From Pseudomonas kuykendallii (lineage in GTDB: Bacteria > Pseudomonadota > Gammaproteobacteria > Pseudomonadales > Pseudomonadaceae), in contig NZ_FNNU01000001.1 of NCBI RefSeq assembly GCF_900106975.1, forward strand, positions 618,260 through 682,259: a stretch of DNA of 64,000 nt, written 5' to 3'. The stretch's first letter is position 1. Every line of letters starts with the position of its first letter. Shown piece by piece: positions 46,845 to 56,009 of this stretch. Position numbers and translations under genes: made by a program. The notes below the pieces were generated by a model. That model saw only the letters and a program-made list of their open reading frames with translations. It did no database searches and was not told where the DNA came from.

Positions 46845-49769
46845 TTAGAATTTCACTTCGATGGCTGTTTGAACGGTGCGCCCAGGGGCATAGGTCCGGG
46901 TGAACATGTCCGAGTAACCGCTCAGGTAGTTTTCATCGCGTATGTTTTCCACGGCCAGGTTGACGGCCACGTTCTTGACCACCTGGTACCTGGCGTAGAA
47001 GTCCCAGGTCGTATAGGAGTCCCAGAGGTTGTCGTCGCCCGCCCAGTTACTGGGCTTGGCGCCCTCGCTGCGGTTGTAGCGGATGCCCAGGTCCAGCGCG
47101 TCGTTGAGCAGGCGCATGCCGAGCTGCGCGCCGTGGCGGTCCATGGGGATGGCGCGCGTGGCGCTCATGACCGTGCCGACCCCGCACATCGTCTGTGCGT
47201 CGAGCATCGCCTCGTACGAGCTGTAACCGGCGGCCACCGCCTGGATATGTTGCGGGGTCATGGAGCCGTCTTCGTTGGGCTGGTCGTAATGGCTGATCTG
47301 GCTGCCCAGCGGGCGCAGCTTCTTGCAGAAATCGTTTTCACCGCCCAGGTATCTGGTGGCATTGACGCCGCCGTAGAACAGGCCGGCGTCGTAATTGGCC
47401 TCCAGCTCGAGGCCACGGAACCGCGTCACTTCGAGGTTGTTCACGAAGAACACGTTGCTGTCCGAATGCGTCAGCGATCCGGGCACCGCGTTGGTCAGGC
47501 CGGTGAACATGAAGTTGTCGACCCTGGTGTCGAAGTAGGCCAGTTTCAGCCCCAGCCGGTCGTCATCCTTGAGCAGGTCGCGCTGCAGGATGTTGAAACC
47601 CGCTTCCCAGCTCGTGGAACGCTCGGAATCGAGCAGCGGGTTCGGGTACATCGTCGCCGAGGAGCCTACGGCGTGGTTGCCGCCCCACAGGGTTTCGGTC
47701 ATGGCCGGCGGGCGGTACGCCTTGCCCCAATTGGCGAACAGCTCCAGCCAGTCCAGCGGCTTCCATGAAGCGGAGGCGAAGGGCGAGAAGCGCCCTTCGC
47801 TTCGATCGACTTCTTCTTCCCTGACCACCGACTTGTCCGTCCACGACGGCGCAAAACGCGTGGAGGTGTAGTAGTTCTCGCCGCTGGTGGAGCTGACCCA
47901 GCTGGCAATCGCGTTCACATCGCCCTGCCGACCCAGCGCACAGCCGTTCCTGTTGGTCGAGGAGTTCTGGTTACGCGCGCAGAAGTAGTTGGTGAACGCC
48001 GACAGGCGGCTCAGGTACTGGCTCTCCACCCCAGGGACATCGGCCTTCCCGCGCAGGTGATACCAGTCGTAGCGCAGGCCCGCCTTCAGGGTCACCGAGC
48101 CCTTTTCAAGGGTCAGCGAGGAGAACGCGCTGGCCACGTCACGCAGGCCATTGGGGTTCAGGTTGTTGCCGGCGAGGTCGTCCAGGTAGGCGGTGGTCAC
48201 GCCGTTGCGCGCCGAGGCGTTGCTCGATTTCCCTTCGTCCTGGAACCACTCGATGCCGTAGTTGGCGGCCAGCTCCGCGTTCGCCGCCTCGAGGTGAAAG
48301 CGCGAGGTGTTGTCCAGTTGCAGGCCCAGGGTGTCGGTGTGGCTGATCGTCGACCTGCGCATCCCCGCCAGGCAGTAGGACTGCCAGCTCGACGACACCG
48401 TGGCGCCGGTGCAGTAGCCATTGTCCCAGGCGAAATCGTTCAGCTCGCCGGGCCTGGGTTCGACCGTGCGGTGGTTCTCGGTGCTGACGTAATAGAGCTT
48501 GAGCTTGAGGTCGATCAGCGGGTTGTCCGGCCTGAACACCCAGTCCATCGCATAGGAATCGGACTTCGCGCTGGCGTCGCCATAGTCTTCCCAGCCGGCG
48601 GCCGTGTTCTGGTCCCAACTGGAGGTATTGGTGTAGGACAGGTCGGTGCCGGTGTAGGTGAGCTGCAGGCTCTGGTCGTCATCGATCTTCCAGCGCGCCT
48701 TGGCCAGCCAGGAATCCTGGTGCTGATCGGAAAACGCCACTTCGTCGATCTGCTGCTGGCCCGAGGAAACCGCCGAGGTTTCCCAGGAGCGCCCGCGATT
48801 GCCGATGGCGTAGTCGCCCAGGCTCTTCTCGCTGCGCGCGAAGAGAATCTCGAAGCGCTCGTCGAAGCGCCCGGCCAGCGCCGCGCTGCCCTGGAAATTG
48901 ATGCCGTTCGCGTAGCCGCCAATGCCCGTCCCGGCGCGCAGGCGAACCCCGTGATCCTCGCCCGGAAGGATGATGTCGTCGTAATCCAGCGTGCGGAAAT
49001 CCGCGCTGCCGGCGATCGCGTTGGCGCCGTGCACGCCGGCACTCGGCCCCTTCTCGATGACCACTTCGCTGAGCAGCTCGGAATCGATGTACAAGTCGCC
49101 GTTGCGCTGCTGGTGACCACTTTCCACGTGGTTCTGGCGCATGCCGTCGATCATCATGTTGACCCGGCCAAAGTCCTGCATGCCGCGGATGTTCACCGAC
49201 AGCGCGGGGTCCTGGCGGTTGACCGCGCTGGTTACCCCCGGCGTGTCCACCAGCATGTCGGCGGCATGCTGCGGCGGGCGCTTGTCCATTTGCTCGCGGG
49301 TGATCACGCTGACCGACGCCGGCGTCTCGTAGATCCAGTCGCTGGCTTCGTCCGCGTGCGCGCTCACGCTGAGCGTGCCCAGCTCCAGCGCACCGGCGGG
49401 ATTGGCCAGGCGCTGCAGGCTGACGCGACGATCATCGCCGAACCGGTAGGTGATCGGCGTTCCGGCGAGCAGCCGGGCAAGGCCGTCCTGCGCGGTATAG
49501 CGACCTTGCACTTCGCTGCTGCGCAGGCCGTCCAGGGTGCGGCTGTCGAAGAACACCTGGAAGCCGGACTGCTCGGCGAAACTGAGCACCGCGCTGCCCA
49601 GCGCCTGCACCGGGATGTCGAACATCACCGTCGCCTCGGTCCGCGCGACGGGCGCGACGGGCGTGGTCTGCGCCGGGCTGCTCGCGGCCCAGCCGCAGGC
49701 GGCAAATCCCATGATCGCGGCGCAAGCCATCCCCCCCGGGGACCTGCGCGGTTTTTCTTCGATCCTCAT
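46845..49769 (-). CDS. hasR: HasR, TonB-dependent hemophore/heme receptor
   Basis: This is a 974-residue outer-membrane receptor. The signal peptide lies within about 1-33. An N-terminal STN signalling domain (about 45-120, FDIPVQALGSAVLSFAEQSG) contacts the anti-sigma factor. The plug (about 150-260) has SVSVITREQMDKRPPQ and VNIRGMQDFGRVNMMIDGMR. The 22-strand barrel ends TRTYAPGRTVQTAIEVKF with terminal Phe. The FRAP-like segment is AYRPPAMTETLWGG. It takes heme from HasA and signals to the sigma/anti-sigma pair upstream. AGGGGAAACGG precedes the ATG. Confidence 0.94.
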   Translation of the reverse strand: MRIEEKPRRSPGGMACAAIMGFAACGWAASSPAQTTPVAPVARTEATVMFDIPVQALGSAVLSFAEQSGFQVFFDSRTLDGLRSSEVQGRYTAQDGLARLLAGTPITYRFGDDRRVSLQRLANPAGALELGTLSVSAHADEASDWIYETPASVSVITREQMDKRPPQHAADMLVDTPGVTSAVNRQDPALSVNIRGMQDFGRVNMMIDGMRQNHVESGHQQRNGDLYIDSELLSEVVIEKGPSAGVHGANAIAGSADFRTLDYDDIILPGEDHGVRLRAGTGIGGYANGINFQGSAALAGRFDERFEILFARSEKSLGDYAIGNRGRSWETSAVSSGQQQIDEVAFSDQHQDSWLAKARWKIDDDQSLQLTYTGTDLSYTNTSSWDQNTAAGWEDYGDASAKSDSYAMDWVFRPDNPLIDLKLKLYYVSTENHRTVEPRPGELNDFAWDNGYCTGATVSSSWQSYCLAGMRRSTISHTDTLGLQLDNTSRFHLEAANAELAANYGIEWFQDEGKSSNASARNGVTTAYLDDLAGNNLNPNGLRDVASAFSSLTLEKGSVTLKAGLRYDWYHLRGKADVPGVESQYLSRLSAFTNYFCARNQNSSTNRNGCALGRQGDVNAIASWVSSTSGENYYTSTRFAPSWTDKSVVREEEVDRSEGRFSPFASASWKPLDWLELFANWGKAYRPPAMTETLWGGNHAVGSSATMYPNPLLDSERSTSWEAGFNILQRDLLKDDDRLGLKLAYFDTRVDNFMFTGLTNAVPGSLTHSDSNVFFVNNLEVTRFRGLELEANYDAGLFYGGVNATRYLGGENDFCKKLRPLGSQISHYDQPNEDGSMTPQHIQAVAAGYSSYEAMLDAQTMCGVGTVMSATRAIPMDRHGAQLGMRLLNDALDLGIRYNRSEGAKPSNWAGDDNLWDSYTTWDFYARYQVVKNVAVNLAVENIRDENYLSGYSDMFTRTYAPGRTVQTAIEVKF

Positions 49770-49804
49770 CCGTTTCCCCTGGCCCTTCCTGTACGTTATT
49801 CGCT

Positions 49805-49823
49805 TAATGCAAATCACTCTCAA
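49805..49823. promoter_or_regulatory. Fur box upstream of hasR
   Basis: The minus-strand sequence TTGAGAGTGATTTGCATTA resembles the 19-bp Fur consensus (TGA-AAT-ATTTGCATTA type). It lies 36 bp ahead of the hasR start in the 141-bp gap after the anti-sigma gene. Confidence 0.65.
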
Positions 49824-49910
49824 CAGGAAGACGCACCAGGCGGAGAAACTCAGTAATACGATCAGGAATTTTTTGCGGGTTTTTACGGCGGCTGATGGCG
49901 AGCCGCCGGC

Positions 49911-50903
49911 TCAGTAGAGGAGCGTCAGCCCCGGCAGGCCAACGCGGCTGGCGCCCAACTCCCTGGCCAGGGTGTCCAGCGCGCTGTCCAGGCTGTCGAG
50001 GCGGAACATGCCGCTGACTTCGCGCCGGGCGAGGTCAGCATCGGCGATCACCAGACGGCCGGGCCGGTAGCGATTGATCTGCGCGACCACCTGCTGCAGC
50101 GGCACCGCCTCGAACACCAGCATGCCGCGTCGCCAGCCGGTGGCGCGCTGCAGGTCGACCTGCAACGGCTGCACGCCGTGCTCGGCGTCGTAACCGGCAC
50201 TCTGCCCCTGCTGCAGCACACGCTCGCGGGCGCCGTCGCGAGGCTCGTGCTCCAGGCTCACGGCTACGCTGTGCTCCAGCACGCCGGTCCAGGCGCCGCC
50301 GTCGCGCAGGCCGACGACGAACTGTGTACCCAGCGCACGGCTGCTGCCGCCCGCGCCTTCCACCACGAAGGGACGCGGTTCGGCGGCACTCACCGGAGCG
50401 GGATGGAAATAGGCTTCGCCCCTGAGCAGCCGCACGCGCCGCTCGCGGTCGCTGAAGGCCAGGTCGATGGCGCTCTGCGCATCCAGCTCGACGAGGCTGC
50501 CGTCGGCCAGGCGCAGCGAGCGAATCTCGCCCGTGCCGGTGGACGCGTCGGCGAGCAAGGGCACGAGTCTCTGCGAACCCTGCTCGATCCCCAGGCCGAG
50601 CGCCAGCAGGAGGCTGGCGGCAATCGCCAGGCGGCGCAGCAGTCGTCGTGGCCGCCGCGGCACGGGCCTCGCGCGCGCGGGCATGGCGAGGGGGATCGTC
50701 TCCACTGGCGCCGCGCCGAGCTGGCCGAGGGCGGACCAGGTGTCCTCGGCGAAGGCCAGCGCCCGGGCATGCCGCGGGTCCCGTTCGCGCCAGGCGCGCA
50801 GCTCCTCGGCGGCGTCGGCGGGCAACTCGCCCGCGCCGAGACGGACCACCCACAGGGCGGCCTCCTCGCGTATCTCCTGCTCGCGCATGTCCTGACTGGT
50901 CAC
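49911..50903 (-). CDS. hasS: HasS-like FecR-family anti-sigma factor
   Basis: This is a 330-residue inner-membrane regulator. The cytoplasmic N-terminal DUF4880-type region (about 10-75) has EEAALWVVRLGAGELPADAA and RAWRERDPRHARALAFAEDTW. One membrane helix lies at about 91-107 (LAIAASLLLALGLGIEQ). The periplasmic FecR domain has LADGSLVELDAQSAIDLAF and RRVRLLRGEAYFHPAP, and an STN-like C-terminus follows. It holds the ECF sigma factor until HasR reports heme-loaded HasA. The first codon is GTG at 50903; an ATG five codons on is the alternative. Confidence 0.9.
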   Translation of the reverse strand: MTSQDMREQEIREEAALWVVRLGAGELPADAAEELRAWRERDPRHARALAFAEDTWSALGQLGAAPVETIPLAMPARARPVPRRPRRLLRRLAIAASLLLALGLGIEQGSQRLVPLLADASTGTGEIRSLRLADGSLVELDAQSAIDLAFSDRERRVRLLRGEAYFHPAPVSAAEPRPFVVEGAGGSSRALGTQFVVGLRDGGAWTGVLEHSVAVSLEHEPRDGARERVLQQGQSAGYDAEHGVQPLQVDLQRATGWRRGMLVFEAVPLQQVVAQINRYRPGRLVIADADLARREVSGMFRLDSLDSALDTLARELGASRVGLPGLTLLY

Positions 50904-50973
50904 GGTGTTCTCACGGTTTCTGGTTATATGCAGTATGACGCGCTACCGGCGGCGACTCGGTAATCGGCGCTCC

Positions 50974-51474
50974 TCACGGCGCTTGCAGGCGCTGCATGAC
51001 GTGCGCCAGCGCCTTCGCCAGGTGCTTCTGCACCGAACTGTCGGAGATATCCAAAAGCCGCGCCACCTCGGCGTAGGTCAGGCCTTCCAGGCGGTTGAGG
51101 CGGAAGATCTCGCGGGTTCGCGGCGGCAATTCGGCGACCGCGGCGTGCAGTTGCCGGGTGCGGCGCTCGGCGATGGTCTGCTCGTCCAGGCCCGGGCGCT
51201 CCTCGACGATATCGTCGAGGTCCTCCTGCGGCACCAAGTCGGTCCTGTGCCGACGCTGCCGACGCACGTGGTCGATCAGCAGGTTCTGCGCCGTCCGGTA
51301 GAGCCAGGCCTGGGTGTTATCAATGTGCTCCTTGCCGTACCGCTCGGCCAGGCGCAGGAAGCTCTCCTGAACCAGGTCGGCGGCCAGCTGGGGATCGCTG
51401 CCCTTGCGCCGCAGATAGCGCTGCAGCGCCTCGGCATGCTGGAGAAAGAGGCTCTTGAGATCGGACTCCGACAA
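50974..51474 (-). CDS. hasI: HasI-like ECF sigma factor
   Basis: This is a FecI-type sigma factor of about 166 residues. The region 2 segment is DLVQESFLRLAERYGKEHI and AWLYRTAQNLLIDHVRRQRR. The region 4 helix-turn-helix is LEGLTYAEVARLLDISDSSVQKHL. It should direct RNA polymerase to the has genes when the receptor signals. An ATG at 51558 is in frame, but the Fur box lies inside that extension. The TTG at 51474 with AGGAA upstream gives the normal length and start (LSESDLKSLFLQHAEAL), so I prefer it. Confidence 0.88.
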   Translation of the reverse strand: MSESDLKSLFLQHAEALQRYLRRKGSDPQLAADLVQESFLRLAERYGKEHIDNTQAWLYRTAQNLLIDHVRRQRRHRTDLVPQEDLDDIVEERPGLDEQTIAERRTRQLHAAVAELPPRTREIFRLNRLEGLTYAEVARLLDISDSSVQKHLAKALAHVMQRLQAP

Positions 51475-51526
51475 GCGAATTCCTGCCACTGGGGAGGGAT
51501 GAAGGAAGCGGCATCTTACGTTTTGT

Positions 51527-51545
51527 TGAGAATCAATTTCAATTG
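51527..51545. promoter_or_regulatory. Fur box upstream of hasI
   Basis: TTGAGAATCAATTTCAATT matches the core TGAGAAT-n-ATTTCAA Fur pattern and sits about 55 bp ahead of the proposed hasI start. It would make the sigma factor iron-repressed. Confidence 0.65.
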
Positions 51546-51612
51546 GGAATAGTGACACCGACGTCCTTCTCCGTCGGCACCGCGCGAGGGCCCGGCGCCC
51601 ATCGCGGCGGAC

Positions 51613-52248
51613 TCACCCCTCGCTGTTCAACAGCGCCGGCAGCTGTGCGGCGAGCTTCTGGCTGTTCAAGGGCGCGCGGATGAAACCGCGCTGGCGACCG
51701 TCGGGCCCGATGATGACCAGGTTGCCGCTGTGGTCGACGGTGTAGCCGGGCTTGCTGGTGTCGGCCGGGATGAACGGGATGCTCACGCCGTTGGCGAGGG
51801 TCTGGATGCGCTCCAGCTCCCCGGTCAGGCCGATGAAGCTGGGGTCGAAATAGCCCAGGTACTGCTTGAGCTGCTGCGGGGTATCGCGGTTCGGGTCGAC
51901 GCTGACCAGCACCACGCGCAGCCGCTCGCGCGCCTCGGCCGGCAGCAGGCCCTTGACCTCGCGCATCTGCGCCAGGGTGGTCGGGCAGATGTCCGGGCAG
52001 AAGGTGTAGCCGAAGAACAGCAGGCTCCAGCGGCCCTTCAGCTCGTCCACGGCGAGCGCGTTGCCGTCCTGGTCGGTCAGGCTCAACGATGGCACCTGGC
52101 GCGACTGCGGCAGCAGGATGATGCCGGCATCCAGCAGTTGCGCCGGGTCGGCGCCCCCTCGACGGTCGAGCACCTTGTGCACGGTGAGGCCGATCACCAG
52201 GGCGATCAGCGCGACGAGAACGAAAACGGTCTTGTGGATGCGGGTCAT
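51613..52248 (-). CDS. sco1: SCO1/SenC copper chaperone for cytochrome oxidase
   Basis: This is a 211-residue membrane-anchored thioredoxin-fold protein. The N-terminal helix is about 5-25 ([18 protein letters not shown]). The copper/redox site is [18 protein letters not shown] (CxxxC) with the partner His in [15 protein letters not shown] proteins deliver copper to the CuA centre of oxidase subunit II. Its ATG overlaps the ctaB stop (ATGA), making it the last gene of the cox assembly operon, as in P. aeruginosa. Confidence 0.94.
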   Translation of the reverse strand: MTRIHKTVFVLVALIALVIGLTVHKVLDRRGGADPAQLLDAGIILLPQSRQVPSLSLTDQDGNALAVDELKGRWSLLFFGYTFCPDICPTTLAQMREVKGLLPAEARERLRVVLVSVDPNRDTPQQLKQYLGYFDPSFIGLTGELERIQTLANGVSIPFIPADTSKPGYTVDHSGNLVIIGPDGRQRGFIRAPLNSQKLAAQLPALLNSEG

Positions 52249-53144
52249 AGGCTCACGAACAGGTAATGGTCGATCAGCAGCGCGATGAACAGCCCGAACA
52301 GATACAGGATGCTGTACTTGAAGGTCGCCATCGCGGCGTGTGGCCGGCTGTCCCGGTAGAGCATCCAGGCCCAGTGCAGGAAGCGCCCGCCAAGGGCGAC
52401 CGCGCAGGCCAGGTAGAGCATTCCGCTCATGCGGATGACGAAGGGCAACAGGCTGACGGCGAACAATACCAGCGTGTAGAAGAGAATGTGCAGCTTGGTG
52501 TAGTGCACACCATGGGTCACCGGCAGCATCGGGATGTCGGCCTTGGCGTATTCAGCACGGCGGTGGATGGCCAGCGCCCAGAAATGCGGCGGCGTCCAGG
52601 CGAAGATGATCAGCACCAGCAGCAGCGGCTCGGCGGACAGCTGCCCGGTCACCGCAACCCAGCCGAGCAACGGCGGCGCCGCCCCGGCCAGCCCGCCGAT
52701 GACGATGTTCTGCGGCGTCGCGCGCTTGAGAAAACCGGTGTAGATCACCGCGTAACCGAGCAGCGAGGCCAGCGTCAGCCAGGCGGTCAGTGGGTTGGTG
52801 AAGGCCAGCAGCAGCGCCTGCCCGGCCACCGCCAGCGCCAGGGCGAAGGTCAGCGCCGCGGCGGGCGACACCCGTCCCTCGGCCAGCGGCCGCTTGTGGG
52901 TACGCGCCATCAGCGAATCGATGCGCCGATCGACCACATGGTTCACCGCCGCCGCGCCGCCCGCACACAGCGCGATGCCCAGGTTGCCGAACAGCAGCAC
53001 GCTCCAGGCCACTCCGGCGCGGCTCGCGAGGAACATGCCGACCAGCGAGGTGATCAGCATCAGCAGCACCACCTTGGGCTTGGTCAGCTCCAGGTAGTCG
53101 CGCCAGGTGGCGGTGTTCGAGCGGGTGTTGGCTGTGGTGTTCAT
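52245..53144 (-). CDS. ctaB: protoheme IX farnesyltransferase (heme O synthase)
   Basis: This is a 299-residue UbiA-family prenyltransferase with about nine membrane helices. It has the first Asp-rich motif [20 protein letters not shown] and the second [14 protein letters not shown]. It adds a farnesyl tail to heme B to make heme O, the precursor of heme A. GAGGAGTTCCCC precedes the ATG. It follows ctaA with a 108-bp gap that holds an 8-bp hairpin, CCCTTTCC-CGCT-GGAAAGGG (53186-53205). Confidence 0.95.
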   Translation of the reverse strand: MNTTANTRSNTATWRDYLELTKPKVVLLMLITSLVGMFLASRAGVAWSVLLFGNLGIALCAGGAAAVNHVVDRRIDSLMARTHKRPLAEGRVSPAAALTFALALAVAGQALLLAFTNPLTAWLTLASLLGYAVIYTGFLKRATPQNIVIGGLAGAAPPLLGWVAVTGQLSAEPLLLVLIIFAWTPPHFWALAIHRRAEYAKADIPMLPVTHGVHYTKLHILFYTLVLFAVSLLPFVIRMSGMLYLACAVALGGRFLHWAWMLYRDSRPHAAMATFKYSILYLFGLFIALLIDHYLFVSL

Positions 53145-53252
53145 GGGGAACTCCTCTGTGGTCGAGGGACGTTTCCCTCACCCGTCCCTTTCCCGCTGGA
53201 AAGGGGTTGATCGTGCAATGCCTCGCTTGCTTCACGGCGTGGCCGGAACGCG

Positions 53253-54308
53253 CTAGATCCGCATCCCCTGCGCCGCCGGCCGGGACGCCAGCGGCACCCG
53301 CGCGCCGAGCGATACGCGATGCCGCACCCGGCCAACCCGCAGCCGATGGTTCACCAGCAGCAGCACCAGCAGCAGACAGGCGCCACCGCCGTTGTGCGCG
53401 ACCGCCACGGCCAGCGGCAGGTGCAGCAGGACGTTGCTCAGGCCGAGCCCGATCTGCAGCGCCAGCGCCGCCAGCAGCACGCCGGCGTAGCGTGCCAGTC
53501 CATGGCGGAACAGCTGCGCGGCGAGCGCCAGCAGCGCCACGCTGACCGCCAGCGCGCCGGCACGGTGGGCGAGATGGATCGCCGTGCGCGCCTCGCTGTC
53601 GAGCTGCCCGCCCAGGTAGTTCGGACCGATCTGCTGGCTGAGGTGAAAGCCGTTGGCGAAGTCCGCCTGCGGCCACCACTCGCCGTGGCAGGTCGGCAGG
53701 TCGACGCAGGCCACCGCGGCGTAATTGGAACTGACCCAGCCGCCCAGGGCGATCTGCCCGATCACCAGCGCCAGCCCGGCTGCGGCCAGCCGGCGCAGGT
53801 GGACGGGCAGTTCGGGACGCGGGGCGAAGGCGCCGGACAGGCGCAACGTCAGCAGGAACAACAGCCCCAGCGTGGCGAAACCACCGAGCAGGTGCGCCGT
53901 CACCACCTGCGGCCAGAGCTTGAGCGTGACCGTCCACATGCCGAACGTCGCCTGTGCCAGCACCACGCCGAGCAACAGCAACGGCAGGCCCAGCGGCCGC
54001 TCGCTGTCGTCGCGGTGACGCAGCGCCTGCAGCGCCAGGGCGAACACCAGCAGCGCCAGCATCCCGGCGAAATAGCGGTGGATCATCTCGCTCCAGCCCT
54101 TGCGCGCCTCCACCGGCGCCTCCGGGAAACGCAGCTCGGCATGCGCCAGCTGCGCCTCGGTTTGCGGCACGTGGATGAAGCCATAGCAGCCCGGCCAGTC
54201 GGGGCAGCCGAGGCCGGCGTGGGTCAGGCGCGTGTAGGCGCCGAGCAGGATCACCAGCAGGGCGAGCAGCGTGGCGAACAGGGCGAGGCGAAATCCGGGA
54301 CGAGCCAT
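53253..54308 (-). CDS. ctaA: heme A synthase (CtaA/COX15)
   Basis: This is a 351-residue membrane protein with eight helices. Heme-ligand histidines lie in EMIHRYFAGMLAL, TAHLLGGFATLGLL, IHLAHRAGALAVSV and AVAHNGGGACLLL. The conserved start is LLGAYTRLTHAGLGCPDWPGC, of which RLTHAGLGCPDWPG is diagnostic. It oxidises the methyl group of heme O to give heme A for the aa3 oxidase. The ATG at 54308 starts the conserved N-terminus. The order with ctaB and sco is as in P. aeruginosa. Confidence 0.95.
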   Translation of the reverse strand: MARPGFRLALFATLLALLVILLGAYTRLTHAGLGCPDWPGCYGFIHVPQTEAQLAHAELRFPEAPVEARKGWSEMIHRYFAGMLALLVFALALQALRHRDDSERPLGLPLLLLGVVLAQATFGMWTVTLKLWPQVVTAHLLGGFATLGLLFLLTLRLSGAFAPRPELPVHLRRLAAAGLALVIGQIALGGWVSSNYAAVACVDLPTCHGEWWPQADFANGFHLSQQIGPNYLGGQLDSEARTAIHLAHRAGALAVSVALLALAAQLFRHGLARYAGVLLAALALQIGLGLSNVLLHLPLAVAVAHNGGGACLLLVLLLVNHRLRVGRVRHRVSLGARVPLASRPAAQGMRI

Positions 54309-54448
54309 GGGGGCGACTCCTGTTGTTGTTCTTATGGTCAGCGGTGCTTCGTTGTGCAGCGACTCCAGAGACTCAAGCCTCGCGAGCCAGAGCCAGCCAG
54401 GACATTTCCAACGCGGTCCGGCCGACGCGCAGCAGGCCACGATCCGGC

Positions 54449-55018
54449 TCAGCCGATGCGCGAGATCTTCAGCAACAGCCGCAGGTCGTTGAGGATCGAC
54501 TTGCCGTTGGCCCCGGCGCCGTAGCGCAGCACCAGGTTGCCGTGCGGGTCGACGATCCACAGCTGCGCGGCGCCGTCGGGCTGGGCCTGTCGATAGCGCT
54601 GCGGGTCCAGCGGGTAGCGCTGCAATTGCGGGTACTCGCGGCGCAGGCGGCTGGCGTATTCCTCGTCCAGCGGCTGCGCGCTGGCCAGCGCATGGCTGCC
54701 GCGGTCGGCATCGCGACCCAGGCCGATGTTGATCTGCCGGGCCAGGTAGACCAGTTGCCGGCAGTCCTCGGCGCAGCCCTGCGGCGCGGTGACCAGCAGT
54801 TGCCAGTGGCGGTCGTCGCCCTGCACGCCGAGGCTGGCGCGGCTCTGGCCGTCACCCAGCAGCTCGCCGTGGTAGTTGCGCCCGTCGGGCACCCAGAAGC
54901 GCCACTGGTACATCGCGGTGGCGAGCACCATCGGCCCGATCACCACGAGGAGGATCAGCAGCAGTTGCAGACGGCCGCGCCGCGGCGGTGCCTCATTCAG
55001 GGCGTAGGCTGAGTGCAT
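54449..55018 (-). CDS. SCO-like CxxxC membrane-anchored protein, oxidase cluster
   Basis: This is a 189-residue protein of unassigned function; a homologue occupies this place in P. aeruginosa. One N-terminal membrane helix (about 17-37, LQLLLILLVVIGPMVLATAM) is followed by a probable thioredoxin-like domain. It has C82 and C86 in TAPQGCAEDCRQLVYLA, the same CxxxC spacing after a beta-strand as in SCO proteins, and LWIVDPHGNLVLRYG near the end. Copper delivery or thiol reduction during oxidase assembly is a fair inference. GGGAGACTCGCC precedes the ATG, and it overlaps the SURF1 gene by 26 bp. Confidence 0.8.
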   Translation of the reverse strand: MHSAYALNEAPPRRGRLQLLLILLVVIGPMVLATAMYQWRFWVPDGRNYHGELLGDGQSRASLGVQGDDRHWQLLVTAPQGCAEDCRQLVYLARQINIGLGRDADRGSHALASAQPLDEEYASRLRREYPQLQRYPLDPQRYRQAQPDGAAQLWIVDPHGNLVLRYGAGANGKSILNDLRLLLKISRIG

Positions 55019-55763
55019 GGCGAGTCTCCCGCGCGTTGTGGATTCCGAGGTAGACGAACAGGGCGACGAGCGCCGCGGCCAGGGCGAACCACTGCACGGC
55101 GTAGCCGAGGTGACGCTCCGGGCCCAGGCCGACGATCGGCCAGTCGACCGCGTAGCTGGCCGGTCCGGGTTCCAGGCGCAGCTCGTCGGCCAACCCGTCG
55201 ATGCCCAGCTCGCGCCAGAGGCCGGCGGCGTCGACGTGGTTGACCAGCCGCGGCCAGTCGTAGCCCTGGATGTCCTTCAGCTCGAAGCTCGCGCCCGGCG
55301 GCTGGTAGAGCCAGGCGACCAGCGTCTGCGCGCCGTCCGGCGTACTGAAGCGCACCGGCTCGCGGCGGTCCGGCCAGGCCAGCCAGCCACGGTTGACCAG
55401 GACCCAGCGGCCGCTGTCGGTGTCGCGGAAGGGCTGCAGCAGTTCGACGCCGGCCTGCCCGGCCTGGATGCGGTTATCCAGCAGCACGCTGTGGCGTTCG
55501 TCGAAATGACCGTGCAGGCGCACGCGGCGGAAGGCCCTGTCCGGCATCGCCTGCAAACGCGCCAGTTCGAGCGGCGCGGCGTTGCGCCGGGCCTCGTAGT
55601 CGCTCAACAGTTCGCGCTTCTGCTCGGCGCGCGACAGTTGCCAGCAGCCCAGGCCGAGCAGCGCCGGCAGCAGCGCCAGCACCACCAGGCTGGGCAGCCA
55701 GCCGGGCTGGAAGCGCCGCCGGGCGCCGGCCCGGAGGCCGGAGAGCGAGTGACTATACTGCAC
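54993..55763 (-). CDS. SURF1-family oxidase assembly protein
   Basis: This is a 256-residue protein with one membrane helix near each end (about 25-42, PSLVVLALLPALLGLGCWQL, and about 225-243, YAVQWFALAAALVALFVYL). SURF1 signatures are GCWQLSRAEQK, LDNRIQAGQAGVELLQPF and WVLVNRGWLAWPDRR. SURF1 binds heme A and helps to insert it into subunit I. It starts with GTG at 55763, only 26 bp from the divergent DUF2909 gene, so its promoter must overlap that gene or its leader. Confidence 0.92.
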   Translation of the reverse strand: MQYSHSLSGLRAGARRRFQPGWLPSLVVLALLPALLGLGCWQLSRAEQKRELLSDYEARRNAAPLELARLQAMPDRAFRRVRLHGHFDERHSVLLDNRIQAGQAGVELLQPFRDTDSGRWVLVNRGWLAWPDRREPVRFSTPDGAQTLVAWLYQPPGASFELKDIQGYDWPRLVNHVDAAGLWRELGIDGLADELRLEPGPASYAVDWPIVGLGPERHLGYAVQWFALAAALVALFVYLGIHNARETRHALSLRPE

Positions 55764-55789
55764 CGCGTTGCCCCTCCTCGGAGTCCGCC

Positions 55790-55993
55790 ATGCTCAAGGC
55801 CGCGATCCTCCTGTTGCTGCTCGCCACACTGGTCAGCCTGTTCAGCGGGCTGTTCTTCCTGGTCAAGGACCAGGGCCGGGGCCAGCGCCTGCTCGGCTCC
55901 CTCTACCTGCGCGCCACCTGCGCCGCGCTCACCCTGGCGCTGGTCGCCTGGGGTTTCTACAGCGGCCAGCTGACGTCGCAGGTGGCCTGGTAG
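55790..55993 (+). CDS. DUF2909 twin-transmembrane protein
   Basis: This is a 67-residue protein of two membrane helices (KAAILLLLLATLVSLFSGLF and the segment LRATCAALTLALVAWGFYSG) joined by a basic loop (VKDQGRGQRLLGSLY). It belongs to the DUF2909 family, which is regularly found beside aa3 oxidase assembly genes. Its function is unknown. GGAGTCCGCC precedes the ATG. It is the only plus-strand gene inside the oxidase cluster. Confidence 0.88.
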   Translation: MLKAAILLLLLATLVSLFSGLFFLVKDQGRGQRLLGSLYLRATCAALTLALVAWGFYSGQLTSQVAW

Positions 55994-56009
55994 CGCCCTC
56001 AGCGGGCCG

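Noticed and set aside
48057-49856. A 599-codon open frame antisense to hasR
   Set aside because: Mirror frame of the receptor gene with no recognisable protein features.
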